The notes below the pieces were generated by a model, which saw only the letters and a program-made list of their open reading frames with translations, was not told the origin of the DNA and searched no databases. Position numbers and translations under genes: made by a program. From CAMASH01 sp041746635 (GTDB lineage: Bacteria > Verrucomicrobiota > Verrucomicrobiia > Chthoniobacterales > Terrimicrobiaceae), in assembly GCA_041746635.1 (NCBI GenBank), contig JBGTGQ010000080.1, forward strand, positions 1-64,000: a DNA stretch of 64,000 nt. Reading direction: 5' to 3'. Below, piece after piece: positions 17,563 to 25,906 of this stretch (positions are counted from its first letter, which is position 1; every line of letters starts with the position of its first letter).

Positions 17563-18179
17563 AGTCGTTTCCGGTTGCTGCTGAACAATCCGCGAAAAAC
17601 ACCCTGAATCACCAGTTCCTCCGCGGGCAGCAAATCGGGGTATTTGGGGTTCTCCGCCTTAAGAAAGGATTCGCCATTTTGTTTGATGAGGCGCTTGAGG
17701 GTGCTTTCGCCGTCAATAAGGGCCGCGACAATGTCGCGATGGCGGGCTTCGGTGACTTCCAAAATGACGGTGTCTCCATCGTAAATGCCGGCACCGGTCA
17801 TGGAATCGCCCCGCGTTTTCAAAGCAAAGGTGCGGGCCGTGCGGGAGAGGCCCAGCGCCGCAGGGTCGAGATGGATGAAAGCTTCCGTGCGCTCCTGTTC
17901 TTCGACCGGCAACCCGGCGGGAATAGTTCCCAGGAGCGGAATGGCGAGGAGACTCGGCCGGTCGTCCATGTCGGGAAGCTGGATATTCCGCGATCGCCCG
18001 GCCTGGCGGCGGATGACACCTTTTTGTTCGAGCAGGCGGAGGTGACTGACGACGGCATTGGGGGAGGCAAAGTGAAAATGCCGGGCGATTTCCCGCACGC
18101 TGGGGGCCGCTCCCCGGTCCAATCCTTCCCGAATGAAATCGAGGATCTTCTGTTGCTTGTCGGTGAGCATGCTGTTCAT
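17559..18179 (-). CDS. lexA: LexA repressor / S24 autoprotease
   Basis: A 206-residue SOS repressor (numbered from ATG at 18179). The N-terminal winged helix (residues 1-65, MLTDKQQKILDFIREG and SVREIARHFHFASPNAVVSHL) is followed by the self-cleavage site Ala88-Gly89 (GTIPAGLP). The catalytic dyad is Ser126 (RGDSMTGAGI) and Lys162 (ESTLKRL). RecA-ssDNA stimulates cleavage in known LexA proteins. An upstream ATG at 18230 would add 17 residues not found in LexA and would overrun the likely promoter. The 3' end overlaps a 59-residue ORF. Confidence 0.95.
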   Translation of the reverse strand: MNSMLTDKQQKILDFIREGLDRGAAPSVREIARHFHFASPNAVVSHLRLLEQKGVIRRQAGRSRNIQLPDMDDRPSLLAIPLLGTIPAGLPVEEQERTEAFIHLDPAALGLSRTARTFALKTRGDSMTGAGIYDGDTVILEVTEARHRDIVAALIDGESTLKRLIKQNGESFLKAENPKYPDLLPAEELVIQGVFRGLFSSNRKRL

Positions 18180-18194
18180 ACGTTCAGTATCGGG

Positions 18195-18215
18195 TGCAAC
18201 CCTCCATTGCAACCC
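18195..18215. promoter_or_regulatory. Direct repeat in the lexA upstream region, candidate operator
   Basis: The octamer TGCAACCC occurs twice (18195-18202 and 18208-18215), 13 bases apart, just upstream of the lexA start at 18179. Autoregulatory sites are expected here, but no classical CTGT-N8-ACAG or GAAC-N4-GTTC box is visible. Candidate only. Confidence 0.25.
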
Positions 18216-18315
18216 CTCATTCTTAGCCATTGAAAAAAAATATTTTGAAAAAATGAAGATTTCTCCTTGCAGGTTATTTTTGTTGAGTCATCTTAACAGC
18301 GTTCTGGGGGGAACA

Positions 18316-18349
18316 GCAGGCCGTCGCAGCTATCGTTGCGGCGGCCTGC
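18316..18349. terminator. Hairpin GCAGGCCG...CGGCCTGC, terminator-like
   Basis: A 13-base arm at 18316-18328 pairs with 18337-18349 with one mismatch and an 8-base loop. It lies 88 bases after the stop of the minus-strand membrane protein gene and before the lexA promoter area. It could end that operon or belong to a leader. There is no clear T-run on the minus strand. Confidence 0.35.
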
Positions 18350-18436
18350 ATCTTTTCCGGGGTGACTGGTAGAATCTCTTCGGCCTCGCCTTCCCTCTCG
18401 CTCTAACCCACGCCTCTTCGCAAAAATCGCCCCCGT

Positions 18437-18826
18437 TCAGTTCCCGCCATGAGCGCTTTTTGGCGGTGGAGTGTTTGTGCCGGGGACTTGCACGGTAAAA
18501 GCCGGAATCTCGCCCTTGCCGTCGAATGAAGGAATCATCTTGGGCGGGTCGGCCTTCAGCGGAACGGTTGACGGCTTGGTTGTCTGATGGGGGGATCTCG
18601 GAAAAAAACTCTTGGCCGCGCCGGGGAATCGCTGGAAAACGACCCAGCCCGCAGCCGCCATTCCCAAAATCAGCAAAACAATCAGAGCCGTCGGTCGCGC
18701 CTTTTTTTTGACAATCCTGGGGGAGGAATCCTTGGCGGGTTCCGGACTCTTCGCCGGTCGCGGTCCTTTACCGGCCCCGAATTCATCCAAGCGCCGGGCA
18801 ATCTCGAAGGGGTCTTTGTCCGGCAT
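18437..18826 (-). CDS. Single-pass membrane protein, unknown
   Basis: A 129-residue protein with a charged, Pro-rich cytoplasmic N-terminus (MPDKDPFEIARRLDEFGAG). One transmembrane helix lies at about residues 47-64 (LIVLLILGMAAAGWVVF), followed by a Pro/Lys-rich periplasmic tail. No domain is recognised. It is third in a minus-strand unit after a 167-residue membrane protein and mtnN, with a 22-base gap from mtnN. The composition resembles linker or scaffold membrane proteins; function unknown. Confidence 0.6.
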   Translation of the reverse strand: MPDKDPFEIARRLDEFGAGKGPRPAKSPEPAKDSSPRIVKKKARPTALIVLLILGMAAAGWVVFQRFPGAAKSFFPRSPHQTTKPSTVPLKADPPKMIPSFDGKGEIPAFTVQVPGTNTPPPKSAHGGN

Positions 18827-18848
18827 GCGCGTGGTTTTTTTCCCGACC

Positions 18849-19502
18849 TCAAACGAATCGAAGCAACTGGGGCAAAAGTTCGTCCAATCCTCTGGCCAGG
18901 TTGGTTTGGGCGATTTTGGCGTTCTTGAGCAATTTATTGAAACCGGAAACGCTGGAGGGATGGGCGACGAGGTGGCGGAAGAGCTGGAGTGGTTCCGGCC
19001 GGCCGGTTGCCGGATTTAACAAGGTGTGGGCGGGCACCGGCATGTCTTCATCCGCCGTGTCGCTGATGCATCGCAAGGCCACCATGGGAAGACCGTGCTC
19101 CGCGCACACCCTGGCAATATGGGAGGTTTCCAGATCCCCGGCCATGCATCCCGTTTCCCGACCGAGACGATGTTTATCCTCGGCGTGCTCGATAATGGCC
19201 GGTGCCGTGTGAATATCACCAACGTGCCAGCCTTCGCCCGGGCTCAGTTGCGCGAGAATTTCGGGGTCGGTGTAATTTTTTCCGATGACCAGGTCACCCA
19301 CCGCCAATTGGGACTGGAGCCCTCCGGCGAATCCGGCCGAAAGCACCAGGGACGGCCGGTTTTCCGCCAGCTTTCTTTCCAGACTCCCGGCGGCACCCGC
19401 GCCCATGGCCCCCAACTGCCAGACGGCCACCCGCAGGCGCGGATTGTGCTTGGCGCAAAAAACGGCACTTTCAAATTCCAACGCGAAAACGATGGCAATC
19501 AT
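18849..19502 (-). CDS. mtnN: 5'-methylthioadenosine/S-adenosylhomocysteine nucleosidase-like (phosphorylase superfamily)
   Basis: A 217-residue enzyme of the purine/nucleoside phosphorylase superfamily. Visible features are the N-terminal MIAIVFALEFE, the substrate-phosphate/ribose region LSAGFAGGLQSQLAVGDLVI, MAGDLETSHIARVC (the ME/E ribose-contact region) and VALRCISDTADEDMP with the catalytic Asp. It probably hydrolyses MTA/SAH or a related nucleoside (for example futalosine) to recycle adenine. The exact substrate cannot be told from sequence. The start overlaps the stop of the preceding gene by four bases. Confidence 0.75.
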   Translation of the reverse strand: MIAIVFALEFESAVFCAKHNPRLRVAVWQLGAMGAGAAGSLERKLAENRPSLVLSAGFAGGLQSQLAVGDLVIGKNYTDPEILAQLSPGEGWHVGDIHTAPAIIEHAEDKHRLGRETGCMAGDLETSHIARVCAEHGLPMVALRCISDTADEDMPVPAHTLLNPATGRPEPLQLFRHLVAHPSSVSGFNKLLKNAKIAQTNLARGLDELLPQLLRFV

Positions 19503-20002
19503 GGGGCAATGTTCTTCTTTATCACGACCTCGACCAGGACGCGAGCCGGATCGGTGTTATCGGCCACGGGCGGCGGCGATTTTTTTTCCAGGCAGGCTTG
19601 GACAAAATTGGCGGACTGATTTTCCGCCAGGGAAACGCGCAGGCGGATCTGCCCACCCTCCCTCGCCGCCGGCAGGGCCACGGCATCGAAGTTTTTTGCG
19701 AGAGCCTCCACCCGGGCCAGTTCTCGCTCCGGGTCGTTCGTCTCCAGATTGACCACGGAACCGCTCGCTTCGTCCAGTGAGGGCGGCGCCAGGCTTTTGT
19801 CGGCGATATCCTCCAGGGCCTTTTGCAGGGGCGCGGACGTTTCCGCTGCCGCGGCGGATGGCGGAGCCGGCTTCGGTCCGAAGGTGGTTCGCAGGGACAA
19901 AATTACAAAAGCCATGGGCGGAGCCAGGGCCAAAAGGGCCACGACCGCGATGATGAACACCTGGCGGTTAAGGCGGAATTGTTTGGGTTCTTCAGTTTGC
20001 AC
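19499..20002 (-). CDS. Membrane-anchored protein, unknown
   Basis: A 167-residue protein with a short cytoplasmic N-terminus, one transmembrane helix (about residues 15-36, VFIIAVVALLALAPPMAFVIL) and a periplasmic domain rich in Ala, Pro and Glu. The periplasmic part ends in RVLVEVVIKKNIAP. No family is recognised. It overlaps mtnN by four bases (ATGA) and is the first gene of that unit. Its start lies 46 bases from the divergent lepA start, so the two promoters share one small region. Confidence 0.65.
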   Translation of the reverse strand: MQTEEPKQFRLNRQVFIIAVVALLALAPPMAFVILSLRTTFGPKPAPPSAAAAETSAPLQKALEDIADKSLAPPSLDEASGSVVNLETNDPERELARVEALAKNFDAVALPAAREGGQIRLRVSLAENQSANFVQACLEKKSPPPVADNTDPARVLVEVVIKKNIAP

Positions 20003-20003
20003 A

Positions 20004-20032
20004 GTTGACCGGGCGGTTGCGCTCTAGGATAT
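20004..20032 (+). promoter_or_regulatory. Candidate sigma70-type promoter of lepA-lepB
   Basis: TTGACC at 20004-20009 and GATATT at 20027-20032 with a 17-base spacer, ending 16 bases before the lepA start. The match is partial (5/6 and 4/6 to the consensus). The region is the only non-coding DNA between lepA and the divergent gene. Confidence 0.35.
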
Positions 20033-20048
20033 TCGCCACCCTTTCCTG

Positions 20049-21854
20049 ATGTCCATCGCTCGCACACGCAATTTTTGCATCATCGCCCATATTGACCACG
20101 GCAAGACAACCTTGTCCGACCGGCTTCTGGAATTCACCGGCACCATCCAAAAGCGCGAGGCGCAGGAACAGCTGCTCGACGCCATGGACCTGGAGCGCGA
20201 ACGTGGCATCACCATCAAGGCGCATCCCATCGCCATGAAATACAAGGCCGTCGATGGGGAAACCTACCGGCTCAACCTCTCCGACACGCCAGGGCATGTG
20301 GATTTTTCCTACGAGGTTTCCCGTTCGCTGGCAGCCTGCGAAGGAGCGCTCCTCATCATTGATGCGGCCCAGGGCGTCGAAGCCCAAACGGTGGCTAACG
20401 TGCATCTCGCGGAAAAACAGGGGCTGAAATTAATCCCGGTCATCAACAAAATCGATCTTCCCAACGCCGATATCGACACGGCCTTGAAGCAACTTGAGGA
20501 CATTCTCGCCATCCCGGCCGAGGAAGCCATCCTGGCCAGCGCCAAGGCGGGCATCGGCATCGAGGAAATTCTGGAGGCGGTGGTCGCCCGCATCCCCTCG
20601 CCTTCCGGTAAGGCCGATTCCCGACTGCGCGCCCTCACTTTTGACTCCTCCTTCGACACCTACCGCGGCGTGGTGATTTACACCCGTGTCGTGGATGGAA
20701 CCATCAAGGCGGGTGATCCGGTGAAGCTCATGTTCACCAACCGGGCCTACGAGGTCAAAGAGGTTGGGATTTTCCGCCCCCAGTTGCCGAAGTTCCTCGT
20801 TCAGGACAAACTCCAGGCCGGCGACATCGGCTACGTCATTGCCAACATCAAATCCAGCGTCGAGGTCAAGGTCGGCGACACCCTCACCAATTCCCGCCTT
20901 CCGGCCGAATCTCCTCTGCCGGGCTTTCAGGAAGTGCAGCCCATGGTCTTCAGCGGCATCTATCCGATCAACACGGCGGACTTCGAAGGCCTCAAGGCCG
21001 CCATGGGCAAACTCCAGCTCAATGACGCCGCCTTTCATTTCATGCCCGAATCCAGCGTGGCCCTCGGCTTTGGCTTCCGCTGCGGATTCCTTGGCTTACT
21101 CCACATGGAAATCATTCTCGAACGCCTGCGCCGGGAGTTCGACATGGACATCATTGCCACCTACCCGTCCGTCATTTATGAGGTCCTCAAAACCAACGGC
21201 GACCTGCTCAAGGTGGACAATCCCGAACAGCTTCCCGACATGAGTGTGGTGGATGAGATCCGCGAACCGATCGTGAAGTGCTTCATCATGATCCCGAATG
21301 AATACATCTCGCCCATGATGCAGCTCATCATGGAAAAGCGCGGTGAGGTCAAACACACCGAGTCCCTCGATACCAAACGGGTCATGCTAACCACCGAGCT
21401 CCCCCTGAACGAAATTCTCGTCGATTTCGTCGATAAGATGAAATCCATCACCCGCGGTTACGGCTCCATGGACTACGAGCAGGCCGGCTATCGGGCCGGA
21501 CAATTGGTCAAACTCGACATGCTCGTTAATGGCGAGAGGGTCGATGCCTTCTCCTCCATCGTGCACCGCGAAAAGGCCGAAGCGCGGGGGCGTGCCCTCG
21601 CCACCAAGCTCAAGGAAGTCATTCCCACCCAGCTTTACCAAGTGGCCATCCAAGCCGCCATCGGCGGGAAAATCGTCGCGCGAGAGAGTGTAAGCGCTCT
21701 CCGTAAAAACGTGATAGCGAAGTGTTACGGTGGCGATATCTCCAGAAAAAGAAAGTTATTAGAAAAGCAAAAAGAAGGCAAAAAGCGCATGAAAGCCATC
21801 GGCCAGGTAAACATCCCGCAAGAGGCATTCATTGAAGTTTTGAAAACCAATTAA
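20049..21854 (+). CDS. lepA: Elongation factor 4 (LepA)
   Basis: A 601-residue translational GTPase that acts on ribosomes, assisting initiation or back-translocation. The G1 motif is AHIDHGKTTLSDRL, switch II is SDTPGHVDFSYEV and G4 is NKIDLPNAD. The LepA-specific C-terminal domain is present: LNEILVDFVDKMKSITRGY, then RKNVIAKCYGGDISRKRKL and QEAFIEVLK. The length equals the family norm (about 600). The next gene, lepB, starts two bases after its stop, the classical lepA-lepB operon. Confidence 0.98.
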   Translation: MSIARTRNFCIIAHIDHGKTTLSDRLLEFTGTIQKREAQEQLLDAMDLERERGITIKAHPIAMKYKAVDGETYRLNLSDTPGHVDFSYEVSRSLAACEGALLIIDAAQGVEAQTVANVHLAEKQGLKLIPVINKIDLPNADIDTALKQLEDILAIPAEEAILASAKAGIGIEEILEAVVARIPSPSGKADSRLRALTFDSSFDTYRGVVIYTRVVDGTIKAGDPVKLMFTNRAYEVKEVGIFRPQLPKFLVQDKLQAGDIGYVIANIKSSVEVKVGDTLTNSRLPAESPLPGFQEVQPMVFSGIYPINTADFEGLKAAMGKLQLNDAAFHFMPESSVALGFGFRCGFLGLLHMEIILERLRREFDMDIIATYPSVIYEVLKTNGDLLKVDNPEQLPDMSVVDEIREPIVKCFIMIPNEYISPMMQLIMEKRGEVKHTESLDTKRVMLTTELPLNEILVDFVDKMKSITRGYGSMDYEQAGYRAGQLVKLDMLVNGERVDAFSSIVHREKAEARGRALATKLKEVIPTQLYQVAIQAAIGGKIVARESVSALRKNVIAKCYGGDISRKRKLLEKQKEGKKRMKAIGQVNIPQEAFIEVLKTN

Positions 21855-21856
21855 CC

Positions 21857-22957
21857 ATGCTTTTCACCCCGCGCTACATCAAGGAGGGCAAGCACTACCG
21901 CCATGCCCTCCAGCGGCTCATTCATTATAAAGAGGACATCCTGCCCGCCCAAGATCTCGCAACCTTGCGTGGTCTTCTGGGCAACTTGCAGGTTGCCTTA
22001 AAAAGCCGCAGCCGGGAGAAGCTCCAGACCGTTCGCGATCAAATCGACAAGCAAGTTGGCCGCATCGCCCCTCCCCCGCCGGATGCCGCATGGCGGGAAA
22101 ACGTGGAAGTTTTTCTCGTGGCCATCGTGATTGCGGCCGGGGTTCGCGCGTATTTTCTCCAGCCCTTCAAAATTCCCACCGGTTCCATGCAGCCGACGCT
22201 CTTTGGCATTGTGGGCCAGCCGACCGACACGCCCCCTCCCAATATCCTCTCCCGCGCCATCCAGATGGTCTGGCTGGGGCGGCATTACGTGGACCTGAAG
22301 GCGAAAGACGACGAGGTCGTGCGGGAGGTCCAGGAATCCACCTACCTCAATTTTTTCACCTTCACCCGGATCAACACCGACAAAAACAGCTATCGGCTCT
22401 TCGCCCCGATGGTCACCTTGGGAACATACTTCAGCGTTGGCAAAGGACGCAGTTACACCAAAGGAGAACCCATCGCGCGGGGCTACATTGACACCGGCGA
22501 CCAAGTCTTCGTGGACAAAATGTCCTACAATTTTCTGAACCCACGGCTCGGCGATGTCTTTGTCTTCAAGACAACCGGCATCCTCGGCATCCGCATGCCG
22601 CCGGGAATCGAATCCCAGCACTATATCAAACGGCTGACCGGCCTGCCCGGAGACACCCTGCGCATCGATGCCCCGGACCTTTTCATTGACGGCAAAAAGC
22701 CGGAACAGCCGACCCTCCTGCGGGTCATGAGCTGTGAAAATGGCTATCGCGGCTACGCGAATCCCGTGGGAGCCCTTTATCTTTCATCGCCGGAAGAGAC
22801 CTTCACGCTTCCCCCCCAAACCTACTTTGCCCTGGGCGACAACAGCTACCAATCGAGCGACAGCCGCTACTGGGGCATCGTGCCGGAACAAAACGTCGCG
22901 GGCGAAGGGCTTTTTGTTTACTGGCCCTTCAGTAAACGCTGGGGATTGATCCGATAA
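21857..22957 (+). CDS. lepB: Signal peptidase I
   Basis: A 366-residue inner-membrane serine protease that removes signal peptides at the periplasmic face. After an unusual roughly 80-residue cytoplasmic N-terminal region comes a transmembrane helix (about 85-102, VEVFLVAIVIAAGVRAYFL). The catalytic Ser110 is in IPTGSMQPTL, Lys258 in QHYIKRLTGLPGD, and box E is FALGDNSYQSSDSRYWG. The roughly 100-residue insert between the Ser and Lys boxes makes it longer than E. coli LepB but is seen in several phyla. It is translationally linked to lepA. Confidence 0.93.
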   Translation: MLFTPRYIKEGKHYRHALQRLIHYKEDILPAQDLATLRGLLGNLQVALKSRSREKLQTVRDQIDKQVGRIAPPPPDAAWRENVEVFLVAIVIAAGVRAYFLQPFKIPTGSMQPTLFGIVGQPTDTPPPNILSRAIQMVWLGRHYVDLKAKDDEVVREVQESTYLNFFTFTRINTDKNSYRLFAPMVTLGTYFSVGKGRSYTKGEPIARGYIDTGDQVFVDKMSYNFLNPRLGDVFVFKTTGILGIRMPPGIESQHYIKRLTGLPGDTLRIDAPDLFIDGKKPEQPTLLRVMSCENGYRGYANPVGALYLSSPEETFTLPPQTYFALGDNSYQSSDSRYWGIVPEQNVAGEGLFVYWPFSKRWGLIR

Positions 22958-22988
22958 AATCATCGGATCCGAGGCCCGGGAAAACGGG

Positions 22989-23170
22989 TCAGGAAAGATG
23001 CACCTTCAGGCCGGAACCGAGCCCGCGTCGTTCCTTCGCGGAAGGCGCTTGTTCGGTCACCCAGTCGGAAATTTGTCCCCAGCGGGCGAAACGAAAATCT
23101 CCGACCGCGCACAGGAGGGATGAAGCACGCCCCCGTGCACCCGGATCAGGTCGCCGCTCGGTGAAACAGT
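22989..23170 (-). other. Intergenic stretch with a possible coding remnant
   Basis: Between lepB and tRNA-Cys one minus-strand frame ends GDFRFARWGQISDWVTEQ... and stops at 22989. It looks protein-like but has no start codon and no recognised family. It is probably the tail of a lost gene. Nothing else is seen in this gap. Confidence 0.2.
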
Positions 23171-23192
23171 GCCGTGGAGGGGGAGGAAAGAG

Positions 23193-23264
23193 AGGCGGGA
23201 GTCGGAGTCGAACCGACGCATGGAGCTTTTGCAGAGCTCTGCCTTACCACTTGGCTACCCCGCC
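23193..23264 (-). tRNA. tRNA-Cys (GCA)
   Basis: Read on the minus strand, the acceptor GGCGGGG pairs with TCCCGCC. The D arm is GCCAAGTGGTAAGGC, the anticodon loop CTGCAAA gives GCA, and the T arm is CGGTTCGACTCCG. The discriminator is U, as expected for Cys. CCA is not encoded. Confidence 0.96.
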
Positions 23265-23274
23265 GTGCCAAGTG

Positions 23275-24030
23275 CTACCAATACGCATTGATCGGCGGGG
23301 TGACAATCGAAACTTGTCCGCCAGCGGTGGTTCCCTCCGACTGATCCAGCGCTTCTACGAGTCCATCCTTGAAAGTCACCTTGAGCGTGCCTACGGGAAC
23401 TTTCACGTAGATGGTGCTGGGAGAATATCCCCCGCCGCCCTGCACAATCACCCCGCCCTGTTTGCCGGGAATGGGAATCACGGTCTGAGTGTAGCCAGGA
23501 GTGTAGGTCGTTTGGGGCACGAGTTCATACTTGATGAATTCCCATGTCTGCTGGGTGCCCTCCTTGTCGGCGCGGTTGGTCGTTTTTTGCGGCTTGCCCA
23601 GACTGCGCCCGACTTCATCAATGGTCATGCCGATGGCCACTTCATTCTTGGCAATAAGGGCGTCAACCAATTTGCGTCGTTCCTCGCTTTTCTTCAGATT
23701 GGCCAGCAGACCGTCGGGCAGCGGTTCCAGTTCGTTGTAGGAAACCCACGCGGCCACCCCACCTTGCTGGGCGTTGCCGCGAATGCGGCACATGGTTTCG
23801 GTCAGGGCCTCGACCTGCACGGCTTGGGGAAACTTCAGGGTGCCGGCATAACGCGTCATGGCGGTGTCGAAGTAACAGGGCGCCGGACGCAGAATTTTGA
23901 TACGAAGGGGCTTGAGACCGAAGTCAGAGAGATAGATGGCACCGGATTCGCGAATAATCGGGGCGGCGGAAGCATCTCTTGGCAGGGCCAGCACGGAGAG
24001 CAGCAAGACCAGGGAATGCAGAGACTTCAT
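23275..24030 (-). CDS. Secreted protein with BamE/SmpA-like segment, unknown
   Basis: A 251-residue protein with a signal peptide (MKSLHSLVLLLSVLALPRDASA). ATG at 24030 was chosen because upstream sequence lacks this peptide. The first half includes a segment reminiscent of bacterial SH3 surroundings (AWVSYNELEPLPDGL). The second half has GMTIDEVGRSLGKPQKTTNR, the 'GMTxxEVxxxLGxP' pattern of BamE/SmpA-like domains. The C-terminus has Thr/Gly-rich strands ending VTFKDGLVEALDQ. Location is probably periplasmic or outer membrane. No operon partner is visible; the gene sits next to tRNA-Cys and is divergent from the DUF1232 gene. Confidence 0.65.
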   Translation of the reverse strand: MKSLHSLVLLLSVLALPRDASAAPIIRESGAIYLSDFGLKPLRIKILRPAPCYFDTAMTRYAGTLKFPQAVQVEALTETMCRIRGNAQQGGVAAWVSYNELEPLPDGLLANLKKSEERRKLVDALIAKNEVAIGMTIDEVGRSLGKPQKTTNRADKEGTQQTWEFIKYELVPQTTYTPGYTQTVIPIPGKQGGVIVQGGGGYSPSTIYVKVPVGTLKVTFKDGLVEALDQSEGTTAGGQVSIVTPPINAYW

Positions 24031-24118
24031 GAAGAGAGGATGGCATGTTTCCCGGGAATTTTCCAGTCTGAACGGACAAGGCTTGTCGGAGCGACGTGCG
24101 GCCGTTAAGAAAGCAGGG

Positions 24119-24523
24119 ATGAACAGCCTCAATGAATTTGTGATGCGCGGAGGCCAGACCGTGACGGCCGGTGAGATGGATGCCTTCCGCCGCAAACTCC
24201 CGTTTTTAAAAGTGAAGGTCGAAACCATGGAGGCGGCGGATTTTCCCCACATCAAGGAGCAAGCCAAGTTTCTGGTTCGGTATGCCGAGGACGTATTGGA
24301 CGGGGTCTATGCCTGCTCCGACCTCCAGACGATCGCAGAGACAGTGTTCGCACTTGGTTATCTGCTCAAGGATGTGGACATCATTCCCGACACGGTTCCC
24401 GGCAAGGGATTGGCCGATGATTCGCTGGTGCTGCGGGCGGTTTTATCCAGCCATGACGAGGAGTTGCGCACCTTCGCGGAGAAATCCGGCATCGATTTTT
24501 CCAAAGTGACGGTCGGCGCCTGA
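24119..24523 (+). CDS. DUF1232 (YkvA-like) protein
   Basis: A 134-residue protein. The DUF1232 signature is ALGYLLKDVDIIPDTVPGKG followed by LADDSLVLRAVL, covering residues about 80-115. In this family the segment forms a short amphipathic or membrane-associated hairpin of unknown function. The N-terminal half is charged and helical (EMDAFRRKLPFLKVKVETME). The start is ATG at 24119 after a weak AGCAGGG; the frame is open upstream but antisense to the divergent secreted-protein gene. Confidence 0.7.
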   Translation: MNSLNEFVMRGGQTVTAGEMDAFRRKLPFLKVKVETMEAADFPHIKEQAKFLVRYAEDVLDGVYACSDLQTIAETVFALGYLLKDVDIIPDTVPGKGLADDSLVLRAVLSSHDEELRTFAEKSGIDFSKVTVGA

Positions 24524-24588
24524 TCCTCCTCAACCGCCACCGGGTTCGCCGATGGATTGGCAAGGCCTGCGTGTCGGGTTTGAAGGAG

Positions 24589-24801
24589 TCATTTTTGCGA
24601 AGGCGGGATGGGGCTGGCAAAGAATTTCCGCCAGGCCAGAGGGCCGATTGTGCGTAGGATGATTATGCTGGCAAGGAGGCCTCGCAAGGTGCCGGAAGAT
24701 TCCCGGAATAATTGCGGCGTCGCGCCCGGTTCGACGAGATTGAGCACACAGTTGGAAACGACGACATCCACGGAGTCGGACGCCACCAGCGGACGGGTCA
24801 C
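24589..24801 (-). pseudogene. Fragment of an arsenite methyltransferase-like (ArsM) gene
   Basis: One frame reads VASDSVDVVVSNCVLNLVEP, the post-motif-I signature of ArsM-type SAM methyltransferases, followed by LFRES where ArsM has its '(L/V)FxExxRVLxPGG' stretch. The rest of the fold is missing on both sides, and the sequence then becomes unrelated (LASIIILRTIGPLAWRKFF). It is a degraded remnant, adjacent to a transposase fragment. Confidence 0.6.
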
Positions 24802-24921
24802 GTGAAGTTCTTGGGCCAGTTCGTCGGCGGCGAACCGGCGGGTTTCCTTTCCCAGCTGCCGGGCCGTGAGAAGGTGCGCGTCGTCAAGCTCTTTTCGGCG
24901 CCTGGTCCAGGGGTTTCACCC

Positions 24922-25038
24922 AGAAACGAAGCCATCACCGAAGGCTTCCGCCGCAAAATGGAACTCATCCAACGCCGTGCCTACGGCTTCAAAAACTTCC
25001 ACAACTACCGCTTGCGCGTCATCGCCCAATGCGGTTAA
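24922..25038 (+). pseudogene. C-terminal fragment of an ISL3-like transposase
   Basis: Only the last roughly 38 residues remain: AITEGFRRKMELIQRRAYGF and KNFHNYRLRVIAQC, then stop. This is the characteristic C-terminus of DDE ISL3-family transposases, which contains the last acidic residue (E of TEGF). No upstream catalytic Asp residues or terminal repeats are present. Together with the ArsM-like fragment it makes the 24524-25051 gap a graveyard of mobile and accessory DNA. Confidence 0.65.
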
Positions 25039-25051
25039 CGAAAAAAGAAAC

Positions 25052-25125
25052 TGCACCCGGCGGGGGTCGAACCCACAACCTTCGGCTTCGGAGGCCGACA
25101 CTCTATCCAATTGAGCTACGAGTGC
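25052..25125 (-). tRNA. tRNA-Arg (CCG)
   Basis: On the minus strand the acceptor GCACTCG pairs with CGGGTGC. The D arm contains AGCTCAATTGGATAGAGT, the anticodon stem-loop TCGGC-CTCCGAA-GCCGA gives anticodon CCG, and the T arm is GGGTTCGACCCCC. The discriminator is A. CCA is not encoded. Confidence 0.95.
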
Positions 25126-25210
25126 GCAGAAGGAGAGATTGGCGTATTCCCGGTAGCGAATCAAGCGGGGAGAGCTTGATTTTGGGAATTTTCAAGGTTG
25201 GAGTGTTGCC

Positions 25211-25888
25211 ATGAAAACGTTTCTCCTGATTCTGGCCGTTTCTCTCACCACGGTTTACGCGCAAAGCGAGGCGGCCTCACCCTCCGCTTTTTCCGGCGGG
25301 GAGGGCGTCAATGGCGAAGTGAATGCCCTGGTGGTGCAGGCCGATGGGAAAATCGTGGTGGGCGGAAAATTCAGCGAGGTCAACGGCATCCCCCGCAACA
25401 ACATCGCCCGTCTCAATGCCGATGGCACCCTGGACCGCACTTTTGCGGACAGGCTGGATCAGGGCGTGAACGGCCAGGTCAATGCCCTGGTCATCCAGCC
25501 GGACGGTGGCATCTTGGTCGGGGGTCTTTTCACCCAGGCCGCCCAATTTCAAACCATGAATCTGGCGCGGTACAAAGCGGACGGAAGCGTGGACCAAACT
25601 TTTGGCGGGTCGAACAACTCGGCCGGGACCAATGGCGTTGTGCTTGCTCTGGCCGTGCAGTCCGATGGCAGGATCGTGGTCGGGGGAAATTTCACCGCGG
25701 CGTTCGGTCAGCCCTGTCGCAGTGTGGCCCGCCTCAAAGCCGATGGCACGATGGATGGTTCCGCGCAGAGCGCGCTGCTCAACGGGCCGGTGAAGGCCCT
25801 GGCCGCGGCCCCGGATGGGTCCTTCATGGCCGGCGGATTGTTCACCAAGGATAATCAGAGCGCAAAAAGCCTTGAGAAAATAAAATAG
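25211..25888 (+). CDS. Secreted delta-60 repeat beta-propeller protein
   Basis: A 225-residue exported protein with a signal peptide (MKTFLLILAVSLTTVYA). It has about three and a half copies of the delta-60 repeat, with motifs such as ALVVQADGKIVVGGKF, ALVIQPDGGILVGGLF and ALAVQSDGRIVVGGNF. Each is followed by a (L/Y)xADGTxDxTF-type turn. Such repeats form beta-propeller-like folds in extracellular proteins. The protein is short: most delta-60 proteins have six or more repeats and a C-terminal sorting region, so this may be truncated. The last repeat is incomplete (AAPDGSFMAGGLF then KSLEKIK). Confidence 0.8.
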   Translation: MKTFLLILAVSLTTVYAQSEAASPSAFSGGEGVNGEVNALVVQADGKIVVGGKFSEVNGIPRNNIARLNADGTLDRTFADRLDQGVNGQVNALVIQPDGGILVGGLFTQAAQFQTMNLARYKADGSVDQTFGGSNNSAGTNGVVLALAVQSDGRIVVGGNFTAAFGQPCRSVARLKADGTMDGSAQSALLNGPVKALAAAPDGSFMAGGLFTKDNQSAKSLEKIK

Positions 25889-25906
25889 CAACAAGCGGCG
25901 GCCATC

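Noticed and set aside
18180..18230. Longer LexA starting at 18230
   Set aside because: It would add residues absent from LexA proteins and place the start inside the probable promoter.
18253..18372. Short plus-strand ORF beginning MKISPCRLFLLSHLN
   Set aside because: Only about 39 codons, overlaps the hairpin at 18316-18349, with no ribosome-binding site or family match.
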